NCBI GenBank assembly: GCA_905221615.1
Contig: CAJNDT010005334.1
Span: forward strand, 1,179,001-1,243,000
Source: Symbiodinium sp. CCMP2592
Taxonomy: Eukaryota > Sar > Dinophyceae > Suessiales > Symbiodiniaceae
Length of the DNA stretch: 64,000 nucleotides
Reading direction: 5' to 3'
Position numbers and translations under genes: made by a program. Below, one piece after another: positions 24,840-37,387 of the stretch; positions within the stretch are counted from its first letter, which is position 1, and every line of letters begins with the position of its first letter. The notes beneath the pieces were generated by a model, which made no database searches, had not been told where the DNA came from, and worked only from the letters and a program-made list of their open reading frames with translations.

Positions 24840-26101
24840 AGGTAAGGAAAGGGGCTTTCAACAAAGAAAACCGGATTCCTTCGAAGAGATCTTCTTAGGG
24901 GTTCCATACGGAACACTATAGCTTTAAGTGTTTATTAGGGGCCTTAACAACAAAACAAATAGCGGTTCAAAGGGTTCTTTTAAGGGTTCCAGAAGTAACC
25001 CTGTAAAGGTTTAACATAGGGGCCGTAGTAATCAAAACAAGGCTTACGGCTTAGGGGTAGAATAAACTATGCACTCTATGGGGATTGTAAGGGGATGCTC
25101 CCGTAAAAACATTGCGTGCCTTAAGGCAGTTGAGTGTCCAGTCTAGGGCCCAGCTGGGGCTTCAAGCCGTCGGAGTTCAGGATTTGATCGGAGTAGGGAT
25201 TCTCGGGCTCAGGCCTGCGTAGCACAAACCGAAAATGATCTGGTCAAGCGCAACTCTGCCAGCTCTCCTCCGCATCGAACTCATTCGTGTAGGAGAGCTC
25301 CAGTTCATCCTGTCATGCCAAATTACACTATGTAAGCCCGCAAACCCTAGGCGCCCTACCTTTAGCAACTAAGGTGCCTTCAAGAAGGTCAAGGTAGCGA
25401 TCGCTTTGAGGCCGTACCCCTTATTTTGGGGTAGATTGGGTGCTCTTCGTACGTGGACCCTAAAATGTAGACTTGTTTGGATAACCGCTGTTATGGTTAG
25501 GATACCATAATAAGAGATGGTCGGGTCTAGGCGAGCTGGTCGTTAAGAACTGCTGCGTTTGGATAAATGACATTAAAGACCTGTGCAGTAGCATATAGAT
25601 AGACCGAGTCCGTACACCCTAACTCGTTTGACCATTCTGGAAGCCATGGGCGAGGGTAACGACAGCACATATGACATGTCCATGTGGATGCAACATGAGA
25701 ACGGCTCGCACCACAGAAAGCCCCTTTGCGGCTAATTCGTAAAGCCCTTCAACCCTCATCCCCAAATACTTACGGTCCCTAACCCCGAAACCCTACATGC
25801 TAGTCACTATAGGGCTTCGTTGCATTCCGGCGGAAAGCCTTGACCTCATCGGAGACTTCTGGCCCAGTCTCTTCCAAGTTGGGCCCCGGTGAAGGCGTCT
25901 CAGTCGCCAAAGGCTGGTTAGCGTCCACCAAGCTCCTGTTTTGCAGCAACAATCACGCCCAATGAACCACTATGCATCCTAAAGTCCTAAAGCACATACA
26001 CATAGACACAATTTAGTGGCAGTGCATTGGGAGTCAAAACAGGTGAAGCTTCCACGCGTGACTCTGTTACATAAATAGAGATGGGGAGAGACAGGGAGGA
26101 A

Positions 26102-26510
26102 GAGAGAGAGAGAGAGAGAACCATTAAAGCATGTGTGTGTGTGTGTGTGTGTCTGTGTGTGTGTGTGTCTGTGTGTGTGTCTGTGTGTGTGTCTGTGTGT
26201 CTGTGTGTGTGCGTGTGTGCGTGTGTGCGTGTGTGCGTGTGTGCATGTGTGCGTGTGTGCGTGTGTGCGTGTGTGCGTGTGTGCGTGTGTGGGTGTGTGG
26301 GTGTGTGGGTGTGTGTGTGTGTGTGTGTGCATCATTGCTTCGGAATCCACTTGGCCGCAGGAGGGCCTCTCTCTGTCCTAGTTCATCTTTCGCTTTTCTA
26401 CCTCTGTGGTTGCCTCTCTGCCTTGGATTGGGCTTGGGGTGTAGGGCATGCGCTGCAAGGTCCAGCCTTCAGATTGACTTTCTCTGCGGGTGTGTATCTC
26501 TATATAGTAT

Positions 26511-26580
<70 letters not shown>

Positions 26581-26602
26581 TTCTCTCTCTCTCTCCCTCT
26601 CT
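26102..26602. repeat. Compound microsatellite: GA, long GT, AT, TC
   Basis: (GA)n at 26102-26119, about 200 bp of GT repeats with regular TGTGTGC, TGTGTCTG and TGTGGG variants (26131-26328), then unique sequence, then (AT)n at 26506-26578 running directly into (TC)n. Cys/Val-rich frames across it are artefacts. Confidence 0.95.
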
Positions 26603-28371
26603 CCCTTGCCTGCTCTCTCGCTTTGGAATTGCAGACCGAGGGGCTGGCTGCAATCCCCACTGCAACCGAGGCTCGCGTTTGGAGTCGAGGCTTCGGCCCC
26701 TCCCAGACCAAGTGGCTGCAAGGGAGCATGGCTCTGTGGGCCATTTTCGGGGATGGAAGAAGGGGGCTGCGGAGGAGAGGGAGCCGAAGTCAAGGAGGTT
26801 GCCTCCTTCTGCTTCTTGGGCTGGGCGGCTTGCGGCTTGGGTGCGGGTTTGGGGGTCGGGGATTTCTGGCTGCGCTCGCTCCCAACGCGCTGGCTGGGGT
26901 ATGGGCTGTGGCCCTTGCTGTTGTCCGTAGCATGCCTGAGGCAGGGATAACCTTTAGTCTACCACGTATACTTCCTTGTTTGCCTGAGCAAGGTGTGGGG
27001 CTGGGACCTTAAGATGGAAAAGAAGGTAAGCAATAAATCTGCAATGCAGACAATGGGTCCCGCTGTAGAGGGTTGAGTGCCCGCCATAGCGTAATGAGAT
27101 GCGGCTTGGTTCGTGGGAGACGTTATAACTGGTTTGAGTGGCATTTGTGGGGCAGATCCACGGCTTCCACGACACCAACCAAGTGGCTCGATGTTAGCGC
27201 CATCGCTGTGTCTGGCTGGCGCCCGACTCCTCTCCAGTCTTAAGCGCGTCGAAAATAACATTCGTTTGAACTTCTCTGCGCTTAGGGCATAGGGCTTCAG
27301 GTGTTTAAGGTGATGGCTCAGAGTGTGGGTCCAAAGGGTTTTTTGCTTGCGTCAGGACCCACATCTAACATCCAAGATTGGCCGCATGTGGCAACATGCT
27401 GCACACACGAAGGGGGAGGGAGGCCTAACTATGTCTACAGCAACGGGCACGACTCCATGTTCGCTCGTTTCCATCTCAAACCAATCCGCGACATAATCAT
27501 ATTAGTGCAGATAGTCTACATTGCCCGTTAGTCCGTGTGGCTGCAAACAAATAGCCACCTGGCCTGGAAGCCAGATACCTACATCGTGGGTTGCTGCCCT
27601 GGAAGATCATACAGAAACTCATCCTAAACCCTAACCCCGCAAACAAAAGCTCCCCGATCAACGAAACCCCAAACCCGAAACCTTTAACACATTTCAACCC
27701 CAACCCGAACCATGCGGAACCCCGAACTTCGTTCACCCGGAACCAGTATCAAACCTAAGCCGCAAACCCTGAGCCCCTTCCAAAGCCCGACGGCAAAAAT
27801 GTGCGTAGCTCTTTAAGTTAGGGTCCGCTTTAAATCCCCAAACAGTACGGCACACAGAAAACAGGACCCCAAACGAGACCCTAATCTAGAGAACAACCCC
27901 TATCCAAAATAATCCTCGCAGGTGTGGGCGTCGGCTTCGCAGAAGGCGGCGAAAGCACCTCGGCTCTCTGCTATGCTGGAAAAAAGGATGGATTGAGGTT
28001 TAGGGCTTAGGGCTTATAGATCTAGGGCGTCTAATGCTTACGGACTTGACTTGAAGGGGGCACAGGTCGACGAGCTTCGGCGGTTAGTCGTTGATGCTTC
28101 CCGCTGACCAGGGAAGACTAAGAAGTCCAAAGCTTTCAGTTTTTGCCTTTGAGGGGGTCTTCGGGTTGCTGGGGCTCAGGGCCAAAATGGGTGTGCTTAG
28201 CTTTGGGTTGGGACTGAGGGTTGGGTTTCTTGTCTTATGTACTAAACGGGCATCAGACGCACCCTGAACTTCCAAGATGTCCCAAAAAACCCAACCACTC
28301 CTGCTTAGCCTTCTGAGTCTCTGAATACAGAAACCCCGAACCCTGGAAACCCGTACCCTCAGCCCTGAGCC

Positions 28372-28610
28372 TAATGTAGGAACCTGATTAAGAAACCCTG
28401 GCCTATAACCCCAAAATGATAGGATTCATAAAAGGAACCCTAGTAAAGGCCCAAGGTTTCTTAATCAGGTTCCCACATTAATTCCTTAAGCCCTAAACCC
28501 TAAACCCAAGGTTTTTTAATCAGGTTCCCACATTAATTCCTAAAGCCCTAAACCCTAAACCCTAAACCCAAGGTTTTTTAATCAGGTTCCCACATTAATT
28601 CCTTAAGCCT
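28372..28610. repeat. MITE with its right end tandemly repeated between telomere words
   Basis: Termini TAATGTAGGAACCTGATTAA (28372) and TTAATCAGGTTCCCACATTA (to 28480) form a hairpin element. The right terminus plus a (CCCTAAA)2-3 spacer is then repeated twice more, giving three direct copies of AGGTTTTTTAATCAGGTTCC at about 55-62 bp intervals. Confidence 0.85.
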
Positions 28611-29191
28611 GAGGATCCATGTACCCACATCGTATGCATTTCGGCCCAAGGCCTGCAAGGGGTTCCCAAATCGTGACCCTAAGGCCCAAGTCTGAACCAC
28701 ATGGCAGTTTCAGAAAAGGAAAATGGGGGGGGGGGGGGGCCTAACATATATTTTTTTAAAGAAGATGTCTATAATGGTAGCAGTCCTCAATCATGTACGG
28801 TTCGGTTCTGAAATCGCAATGCATCGGTACATGGAGCCTTCGAGTAAGCCAAGCTTCTTCCTTGCCCGCAGGATCCTTCGCCTTGCGCACCGGTCGGTCA
28901 ACGGGCTTCCTCACGGCCCCTTCTGGCGAGGACTGAGCTGCTTCCTGGTTGTTTTAGGGAGTAGGGTTGAGGGTAGGGTGGAGTAGGGTTGAGGGTAGGG
29001 TTTTGCGGCTTTGGGGTGTTGCTGTTGCCGCGACGATTGAGAGAAATAATTCCTTCAAACCCCAATTAAGACCTTAGCCGTGAGCTTTTTGCATAAGGAC
29101 TTGCGCAATCGCCTTAACCTAAAGAAGCTCGGGTCCGGGACTCCTAACTGAAGCTGTGAAGGCTTTCGAGCTCCCGAGCTGGGTGAGGTGC

Positions 29192-29287
29192 GTGGTTGTC
29201 AAAATGATCCCGTTTTGGGTGCCTATTATGATGCAGCACCTAATATTTAGGGTACCCCAAAAAGGGGGACCTAATTTTGACAACCAT
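29192..29287. mobile_element. MITE, family D copy 1 (GTGGTTGTCAAAAT termini)
   Basis: Inverted termini GTGGTTGTCAAAAT / ATTTTGACAACCAT around a core with CACCTAATATTTAGGGTACC. Relatives lie at 52724-52807 and, in part, at 14300-14336 and 52848-52882. Confidence 0.75.
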
Positions 29288-30362
29288 CCATGTATATCCG
29301 ATATCGCTTCCCTTCTGACTACCGGGCTTTCGGGATAGCTCCGAGCTTGACAACAGTGCAGCAACCTTCTTAAGGCCGGAGCTGCCTAGGTCTGAAGGGG
29401 CTTCACAAGGGCTTTGGGGGTTTGTGGGTTTAGAGGTTGCTTCAGGGTGTAGGCTTTAGGGCTTGAGGAGTTTAGTTTAGAGGTTTGGGTTTTATCCCTC
29501 CTACCTAGCAAGGACGAAGCCCGCATTGCAGGGACTTTGGGGGTTTGGGGTTCAGGGGTTTCGGGGTTTAGGGTGGAAGACCGCGGCTCCCTCGCCTCGT
29601 CACTTTTGCTTTTCCGTCGCTTTGGAACTGCCAGGGCCTCGGCAGGTTCAGGTTGGTTGGGTGGAGTCCCAGTCTCTCTACTGCCAAACCGACACTTCGA
29701 AACTTGAAACAACACTACTACGGCCGCCTCTATGGGGGGCCGAATCGTCACGAGAAAAACGGGAGATCCGAAGCTAAAACCTCTTGATCTGCGGCAAAAA
29801 GCCCATGTACCTCCTCAAATTCAGTCTCTCAGTCTCTCTTGTAAGCCCTGCCATGAACCGCATACGCCCTAAATCTGTAAAGCGCAAAAATCCCTGAACC
29901 CCTGAAGCCAAAGCTCCGCCAAGCGCTCCATGGAAACGACGCGCGCCGGCGCGGAGCTCGGAGGCTTCTCCTGGCTCCTCATGGCGCTTAGGACTCTAAG
30001 AGGGTTTAGGGAATTAGGGTTTTAGGGATTCGGGTTCAGGGTTAGGTTCATTAGGGTTCTGAGAGGGATTGTGCGTGTGTTTAACAGCGGACTTTCGAAG
30101 AGTGTCGTTCGGGGTTTATGAGATCTTTGTGAGTGTTTTCATGGGGCTTTAACGATTTGGTAAAGTGTTGGTAAGTGGTTTAAGTTGTATCAAGGTCGTT
30201 CTGCAAACCTCCGAGTCAAAAGCTCGCTCCCTGAGTGCCATGAGTATGAGGATCGATATCTTATATAACCTTTCTTCGAAGCAGGGATGCTTTCAATCAG
30301 GGACCTACATGAAAAGCGAGGAACGAGGGGTGTAGCAGCGAAGAAAATTGCACCAACAACTA

Positions 30363-30364
<2 letters not shown>

Positions 30365-30402
<38 letters not shown>
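30365..30402. repeat. (TC)n microsatellite
   Basis: Thirty-eight bases of CT dinucleotide. The short sequence AGCACCAACAACTAT flanks it as a direct repeat on both sides (TGCACCAACAACTAT before, AGCACCAACAACTAT after). Confidence 0.9.
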
Positions 30403-30403
<1 letters not shown>

Positions 30404-30450
30404 AGGTTCTAGCACCAACAACTATAGCTGTATAAATTTTATTAATCGCG

Positions 30451-32846
30451 GCTAGACTACTTGTTGAATTAGTAGGGGTAGTATAGGCATATTCGGCATT
30501 GCAACAGCAGTTGCCCTTGCATTCCAGGGCACGGCTGTGATGTTGGCTTCTGCAGGGTCACAGTCGACAGAGCCACCAGCGCCTTCGCCCCCGAAAGCTC
30601 TCCGGATAGGATCCTCGGACCAAAACGAATGAACCAGGGTTTGCAGGGTTTCAAGTTTAAGGTTTGGGGCAATGCCATTGTTTTGCTTTCTTTTCTTGTC
30701 GAACCGTTGCGGACTCAATTGAATTTGTTTATCAAATTCGTCCTGTTTCTTACCAGTGCTGTTATGTTTGTTTCTCTCACTATAGGCTTGAGGATACGAA
30801 CTCCAACCTCAACAAAGTTGTGGGCATCTTCGGTCTTGCGGGTTTGATCAGAGCTGTTGGGGCTCGGGGGTGCTCGGTCTGTTACACTCTAATGCAAGAG
30901 AGGTCCTTCGAGGGAGATGTGATATGCATTTGCGTTGCAGGTGGCAAAGCTAGGTTCTCAATGGTGCAGCGACCGGGTTCTGTGACTCTTGCGCTGCCGT
31001 GGTGCACGAACACGTGTACCGGACACACTACAAGCCCTGAAATACCAAGTTAAACCACATGAAGTGTGCTCGGCAGAGGACTCCCTCGCGCCTGAAACCC
31101 TGCCTGCTACCACCGCTCCTTGCCTCACGTCTTTGTGCAAAGAAAGGAGAGATTTCTTCTGCAGCCATGACTCTGGGTGGTTGTTGCCCTTCTGTCGAGG
31201 CTTCTGTGCCACTTCGGTGGGTTCTGGTGCTCGGGCCGTTCCTTGGAAACTTCAATCATTGCTTGGACTTCTATCGGCAGCTCTGCTTGCAAACGCCTTG
31301 CTTCTGTGATGTCACCGGTCTCTAAGATTTAAATGTCTTTAGGCTACATGGGGCGATCTGAATTCGTGGCCCTCGTGTATATCTACGTTCGCCTGCAGCA
31401 GCAACAGGCTGCAGCCGCCACCGCCACTGCCAGCGCCGCCGCCGCCACCATCACAATTAGCACCATCACTCTCGGTCATACTGGTAGTAGTCAGTAGTGG
31501 TACAAGCCTGGGCAAAGCAGCAAAGCTCGAAGTGCTACACCAGACCCCAGCCCGCGAACCCCCAAAACTGATATGGGGCCCGAAGAGAAAACTTACAAAA
31601 CGCTGCTCCCTGCAACTTACCTTTTTGCACACGACCCTCGCCAAAAAGAAAATGAAGCCCTAAATTTTCGTTCGACCTATTGCAGTAACAACTATATTAG
31701 AAGGCCTACACCCAAAACCTGAACTCAATGACCGAAAAAATCACCCTTACTCACCAGAAAGAACTGAAAGAACCTACAAGACATACACAGACCCCACTGC
31801 ATCTCCATGGAGCCCTTGAAGCCCCGAACCCTGAAAGCCCCAAAGCCCAAAAACCCCTAAGCCTAAACCCTAAACCCTAAAGCCGCGCAGTCATGGCTCG
31901 GAAGCTCCGGGCCGTTTTCCGGGAGCGTCCTGGAGACTTCCCACGAGCTTGGCCAGGAGCTTCGGGAGGACCTTCCGAGCCCAAAAGACAGATTTCAGCA
32001 TGTACGTCATAGGTGCATACGATTGCGATGGACGTGTGTATGCGTGTATGTCTACATATACCTACATCTAAACCTGTATACCCTGGTCTTCCAAAGACCT
32101 TGGGATCCACGGTCTCAGATCTAGACCCCCATTCCCCCGTGATTAGCGTGAAAGACCTCGCTTTTCTGCCAGGTCGATTCTGACTCGTTCGACCGTGGCT
32201 TATGCAGCTTCGCAACATGCGATGTCGCGATCCTAATCAGGAAAATCTCGTATTCTTAGAGTCTTATTTGATTCGCAGTATGAGAATGAAGCCTTTGGTA
32301 TTCGAAGATAGTTTGCTATTTAATCCCTAGCCCGCCCCGAACCTACGAAAGTGCACATATCATGTGCCATTCAATCCTGAGCCTGCCCCAGCGTGCAAGC
32401 CATGTCTTTTCCTCATGCTCCGCGCAGCTTGGAAGCGATCGCAACGTGCGCCATACAATTAGTGAACCCAACCCTTGCCCTAAGAATTAAGAGCCCTAAG
32501 ATCCTAAGCCTCATGAGCGATGTTTCCAGGTACATGCAAACGAAAGAAATGCCTTTGCGAGACTTCATCAGGCCACGATTGCTTGCCCTGTGCAATATGT
32601 TCCAGAGATTCTGAGATCTATCGCCTACCGCTTTCATGGTTGCAGTAGCTGGGCTCAGCAGAGGGTGTGGACTGGGGGACTTGAGGGAGTCCTTCCTACG
32701 CTGCCCATATTCTCGGTCAGAACAAGACATTTCTTGGATATCTACAATCTAGGACTGATGCTGGGGATCATTTCCTTATCGGTCGAAATTAAATTTGCGG
32801 GTTATATAAATTGCTGCCCAGCTGTTCTCCGCCCTCACCGGCAGCC
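30451..32846. other. Sparse coding-like fragments, no supported gene
   Basis: Coding-looking but unlinked stretches: minus 30452-30650 ('SFWSEDPIRRAFGGEGAGG') and plus 30800-31000 ('LNKVVGIFGLAGLIRAVG'). A plus-strand stretch at 32530-32640 has two competing frames. No consistent splice model. The rest contains a CCCTAAA array at 31845-31880. Confidence 0.4.
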
Positions 32847-35800
32847 ATGCCGCAAGTGCCGTTGGACTTCAAAAGGGTCGAAACCTTGAAGGCCAGGGAT
32901 CATTTCTTTCGAAGGAATTGATTTCAGAATGTTCCCAAAGCATTCAGGTCTTCTATCAGGAGCAGCTGGAGTACATGAATACGATGACGGAGAGGTTCGC
33001 CCATCCATCTTAGAATTAGTTATCTTCGAATATTTGAAAGCTCCAAAATTTTCAGGTTCATCAAGCTTGCCGATGATGTTGGCATATCTGAGAAGAAATC
33101 TACGAAGAAGCTTGCGAACGAGAAGGCAGGCATTCACGGAGCTTCTTTGAGAAATATGTTCCTCGATTCGTCTGATGAGGCCCCCTGTGATTACTCCTTT
33201 GTCGACGTGCCAGACAAAGGAATCACGGTCGATATTGTGGGGCCCTGATACGTTTCAATCTTTAGCTCACAAGCTAATTATAATTGTATTCTTTCAGGCA
33301 GAAGCCCCGCACGGGGCCGACACCTTCGAATTTCTCCTCAACTTTCTGGCGACGTTCTTGGAGAACTACCCTACTTACAGGGAGATGGTGGTCTAGCTTC
33401 CATGTTTGTTCCTGCTTTTGCCTTTTCTCAGGATCGAGTGACATTTTGGATTTGCCAGGCTGCTTTGGTCTTTGTAGCAGAGAAAAAGCCGTTGGTGAAG
33501 AAGTGCAAGCACAAGTACCAGCGGCAGGCGAACTTCTATTATGTGATTTTGCAAACTATTCTAATGTATGTTTCGGATCTTCTGGCAGGCCTGGGCTGAA
33601 GAAGAAAGCAAAGTTCAGCGCGAACTGGTGAGTTACGTCAGGTTGCGAAGCAGAAAGGCTCGCAAAACGAGGTCCACAGCATGGGGTCTTTGGGTTCTTG
33701 GGGTAGGGGTTTTCTGTTGGTTTCTCAGTGTATGTATTGAGAAAGAGACAGTAAGAGAGAGAGAGAGGGGAGAGACAACGACAAGGAGGGAGGGCGGGAG
33801 AGAAACATAAATAGATTCCAAAACGAGAACTTATTGATGTTCCTTCCTAGGAGAAACCTGCCCAACATGACGATTTTGAAAGACATTGTGTTGGAGCACA
33901 AGGCCAGGTCAACGCCAGAGTCAACTCCTTGGTTTCTTGATATGATTCTTTTCCCGTAAAGGCGAAGCTTCAGCAGGAAGGACAAGAGGATCATGATGAT
34001 GTCCAGGAAGGTATGGAGGAAGAGGAGATGGAAGATGATCCAGAGGTATCCGATGGAGGGGAGAAAGATCAGGCTGAAAGCCAGGCTGAGGAAGAGAGCT
34101 CCGACACGGAAGAGGAGGAGGAGAACACAAGCAAGCAGGGAGAGAGAGATGAAAACAACCATGCGATGAAGGAGCCCACAAAAGAGGAACAGGCAAAGGA
34201 GGAGGAAAGCGAAAGGAAAGAAAATGAGAAAGGTGAGAAAAAGGGTCCGATCAAAGAGGAGGAGAAGAAGGCAGATGCGCAGAGAACGGAGGAGGAGAAG
34301 AATGAGGATAAGAGCAGCAAAGCCAATGCCAGCGAAGCCAAAGATAAAAAGACTGAGAAGAAGCAGACAACTCCGAAGACAAAAGAGGTAAAGACAGCGC
34401 AGAAAGAGAAGAGTGGGAAACCATCCAAAGGAAGCAAGGACGAAGGAAGCCTTGAGGACAAGCAGGAAAAGGATACTAAGGTAAAGAAAACCAAGGAGGA
34501 GAAAGAAGAAAAGGAAGATCTCCCCAAGAACAAGACAGAAGAAGAGAAGATGGAGAAGAGAAAGAAGAAGATAGACAAAGATGAGAAGCCGACAAAGAAG
34601 AATGAGAAAAGGTCGAGGAGCCGAAGTGAAGAGCCAAAGAGAAAGTTTCCCGATAAGGATTTCGCCACGCGCAATCGCCGTGGCGACGACTCGATGCCGC
34701 CGGAGGCTTCTAAGGAAGAAATGGAGGCTGCAGCTTCAGATGCAAAGAGACAGAAAGCTTTGAAAGACGAGAGCAAAGCCCAGAAATCCGTGGGGGCTTT
34801 CCCGGCGGGGCTCTCCTTTAGATAGTTGCATGCTACATATGTATTTCGTGTTGTTCATTGATCCAGATATTACTTTCTGATCCAGGACCGAAAGCCCTTG
34901 ACTGACTTGCCCGAGTCGTTTGACTTGTCGGAGCAAGCTGCCATCTTCCTAGCATGTTTAGAAGAGACAAGGGCAAAGAGGAAAGCGGAGGATGATGTTG
35001 AAGACGAAAGTCTTTTGCAGGCGATCTAAATTCTGTGTGATTTTTCCAGATTGCAAGATTAATTCTTCTAGTTGCTTCCCTATTCAGGCCCAGAAAGCAG
35101 TGCGCAAGATGGTCAGGGCTGCTCAAAAAGCCGAAGCCCATGATTCGGAAGACGAAGAAAAGAAAGATGAGGATTCAGAGGACCTGAATCAGCCACGGCG
35201 GGTCAAAGCAAAAGCAAAAGCCAAAGGTAAAGCAAAGGCCAAAGCTAAAGGCAAAGCTAAAAGTAAGCCAAGAATGACCCCAGAAGATGTGCAAGCTGCC
35301 AAGCAGGTTTATGACCAGGAGATGCTGGAGTTCTTCCGCGATGATCCTGCAGAAGACAATTCGGAGGAAAGCCCTGAGGAAGCCCCCAAGAAGGCCCCAA
35401 AGAACAAAGACCCGAAGAAGAAGGACCCAAGACAGAGTGACCCGAAGAAGAAGGACCCAAGACAGAGTGACCCAAAGCAGAAGGACCCAAAGCAGAGTGA
35501 CCCAACGCAGAAGGACCCAAAGCAGAGTGACCCAAAGCAGAAGGACCAGAAGCAGAGTGACCCAAAGCAGAAGGACCCGCAGCAGATTGACCCGAAGCAG
35601 AAGGACCCGAAGCAGAGTGACCCAAAGCAGAAGGACCCGAAGATGGATAAGAAAGCCCCAAAGCCACCCCCCAGGAAAGGCAAAGCTGCTATCCCGTCGG
35701 AGAGTGATGCATCTTCCTCAAGCAGCCAAGAGAATGATGACGATGATGAGGCGACAGAGTGTGCAGCTGACAAGGTTTCCACGGATGATGACCACAAGGA

Positions 35801-36460
35801 CTCAAGTTTGCTTCTGATAGTAAGAGTAAGAATCAAATTTCTGCATTGTGTGCTTAAGGACGTCACAATCAGGTATTCCAATGCTTAGCTGCTTTTCCAT
35901 TTGTCCCGTGAGGAAGACCCAGAACATTCTTCTGACGAAATGCCTATGCTGTCGCCTCACAGCCAAAAGGTAAGGGCCAAGAGTGGAAAGTCGGAGAAGA
36001 AGGTTCTGTCGGAGGCTAGGGGAGGGTTATGTCTGCATATGATTTGTGTCATCTACATGTGGGGGGGATACGCTAATGCTCTTCTTATGTGCATATGGCA
36101 GGACCAGAAACGTCAAAGTCTGGTGCAGGTTGCGATGCTTAAGAAAGCTGTGAAGCAACTCGTGCATCCGTCCCGTAAAATCCTGGACCAAGTGTCCGGC
36201 TGGACAATGAGGGCACCGAAGAAGACCGATGCAGCGGCACCGAGCAGCCTTCAAGTGCAGCTGTCAGGTAAATTCTACATCTACCAGGTCAGCGAGTCTC
36301 GTCTCAAGAAAGTGAACGAGAAGCACAACTTGAACTACAAGGCTGATTGCTCATATCCTGCCAAGCTAACCTGCTGATCTTTTGATGTTCAGGTCAATGC
36401 TTGCCACGGGGTTAACATCCATTGGAACAACAATATTATCGGAGCGCCTGCGGCCTAGCT
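32847..36460 (+). CDS. Multi-exon K/E-rich protein with KDPKQSDP repeats
   Basis: I can follow a phase-consistent model: exons 32847-32891, 32948-32994, 33056-33236, 33298-33387, 33432-33527, 33589-33627, 33851-33907, 33962-34789, 34886-35020, 35088-35819, 35913-35969, then from 36102 (3' end uncertain, near 36377-36460). The first eleven sum to 769 codons without a stop. The ATG opens 'MPQVPLDFKRVETLK'. The first ~185 residues are globular-looking ('LLNFLATFLENYPTYREM', 'TFWICQAALVFVAEKKP'). A very acidic/basic Glu-Lys region follows, then a 9-10 residue repeat (KDPKQSDPKQ, about eight copies, 35410-35640). Introns are 44-223 nt, donors GT or GC, and acceptors all AG|G. Exon 7 has an alternative frame ('LKDIVLEHKARSTPE'), so it is the least certain. 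No family recognised. A charged nuclear or scaffold role is only a guess. Confidence 0.7.
35407..35641 (+). repeat. Coding minisatellite, 27-30 bp unit (KDPKQSDPKQ)
   Basis: About eight tandem units of AAGCAGAAGGACCCAAAGCA-type sequence, always in multiples of three, with first units of the form AAGAAGGACCCAAGACAGAG. It lies inside a single exon. Confidence 0.9.
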
Positions 36461-37387
36461 TTGAAACTTCGATTCGTGAACCCTTTGCCTGTCTTTTAGT
36501 GCATATGATTCCTGGCGTCAGGTACAGAGCGGCCCGAATGATCGCGATGGATCCCAATCGAAGAGGACTGAGCATCCTCATGCAAACGTTCTGAGAAGCA
36601 GACGCAAGCCACGGCAACCATCGCCGTGATTTTGAGGCCTGGAAAACACAATGGCTTTGCAAGTGATGCCTGCACGCATGCACTCTGCATGCAAGAGATC
36701 GTTGCAGACACGGGCCAGATTAGCAACAAATCCTTTGCGCTGAACTTGCTACTGGCTCATCCAGGCAGACGCTGTATTCACAGTATGTATTCATATTGGT
36801 ATAACCCAGTGGGCAATAAACCTTCTAGCTGAACTTGAGAAAACCGAGTAGCTTTCGTATCCAAGCCCGCGGTCACAAAACCTTGTAACTCAACGTAGCT
36901 CACTTGGCAGCATTTAGTATGTCGGGCTGGGACCTCAATAGTCTCCAGGTGCTCAAAATAGGATCATGAGGGGCAAAGGAGGAGATGCATCTGCGCTGGC
37001 TCTTTCCCCATCTACATCTCAGCTCTTGTGGCTGATGGGTGTGCCCTTGGTTCTGCTGGGACCTAAGATTTCAATTTGTCAGGATGCTGGTTGGCCGAAT
37101 CACTGCGTGCCTTTAATTTCCCTCGACTCCGAACCCTAGTCGTCCTAAGCCCTAAACCCCAAACCCCAGAAAACTTAATTTCAATATTGACTTCCCAGCA
37201 CCTAACACCCTAATCAGTATAAATTAAAATAATTAAAGCTCCTCAATCCTAGGGAGACTTAAAGGCATTGTAGCTTCGAAAACCAAAACAATTGAACTCG
37301 AAACCTCCAGTCCTATCTGAGATAACATAACTGACAGAACCATCAATTCCAGACCTGACTCCGCTCAGGATCCATGCCTGCGACTTT
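36461..37387. other. Intergenic, possible 3' exons of the preceding gene
   Basis: A + frame to 36594 ('RMIAMDPNRRGLSILMQTF') is protein-like and may be the true 3' end of the upstream gene. From 36600 to 37387 I see only telomere-like words (37130-37170) and nothing coding. Confidence 0.45.

Larger units (their letters stand above)
23929..30450. other. Gene-poor DNA, MITEs and microsatellites
   Basis: Telomere-like words are frequent (24120-24600, 27600-27780, 28300-28600, 29400-29600, 29990-30060). Includes hairpin elements at 24763-24839, 28372-28610 and 29192-29287, a G-tract of about 16 at 28724-28739, and the 26.1-26.6 kb compound microsatellite. No exon supported. Confidence 0.6.

Noticed and set aside
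26081-27012. Frames of about 290 residues rich in Cys/Val and Tyr/Ile
   Set aside because: They are translations of GT and AT microsatellites running into GC-rich sequence; no domain or splice support.
34069-34776. Ser/Phe-rich minus-strand frame of 235 residues
   Set aside because: Complement of the Glu/Lys-rich exon of the + strand gene; composition is the mirror of GAG/AAG codons.
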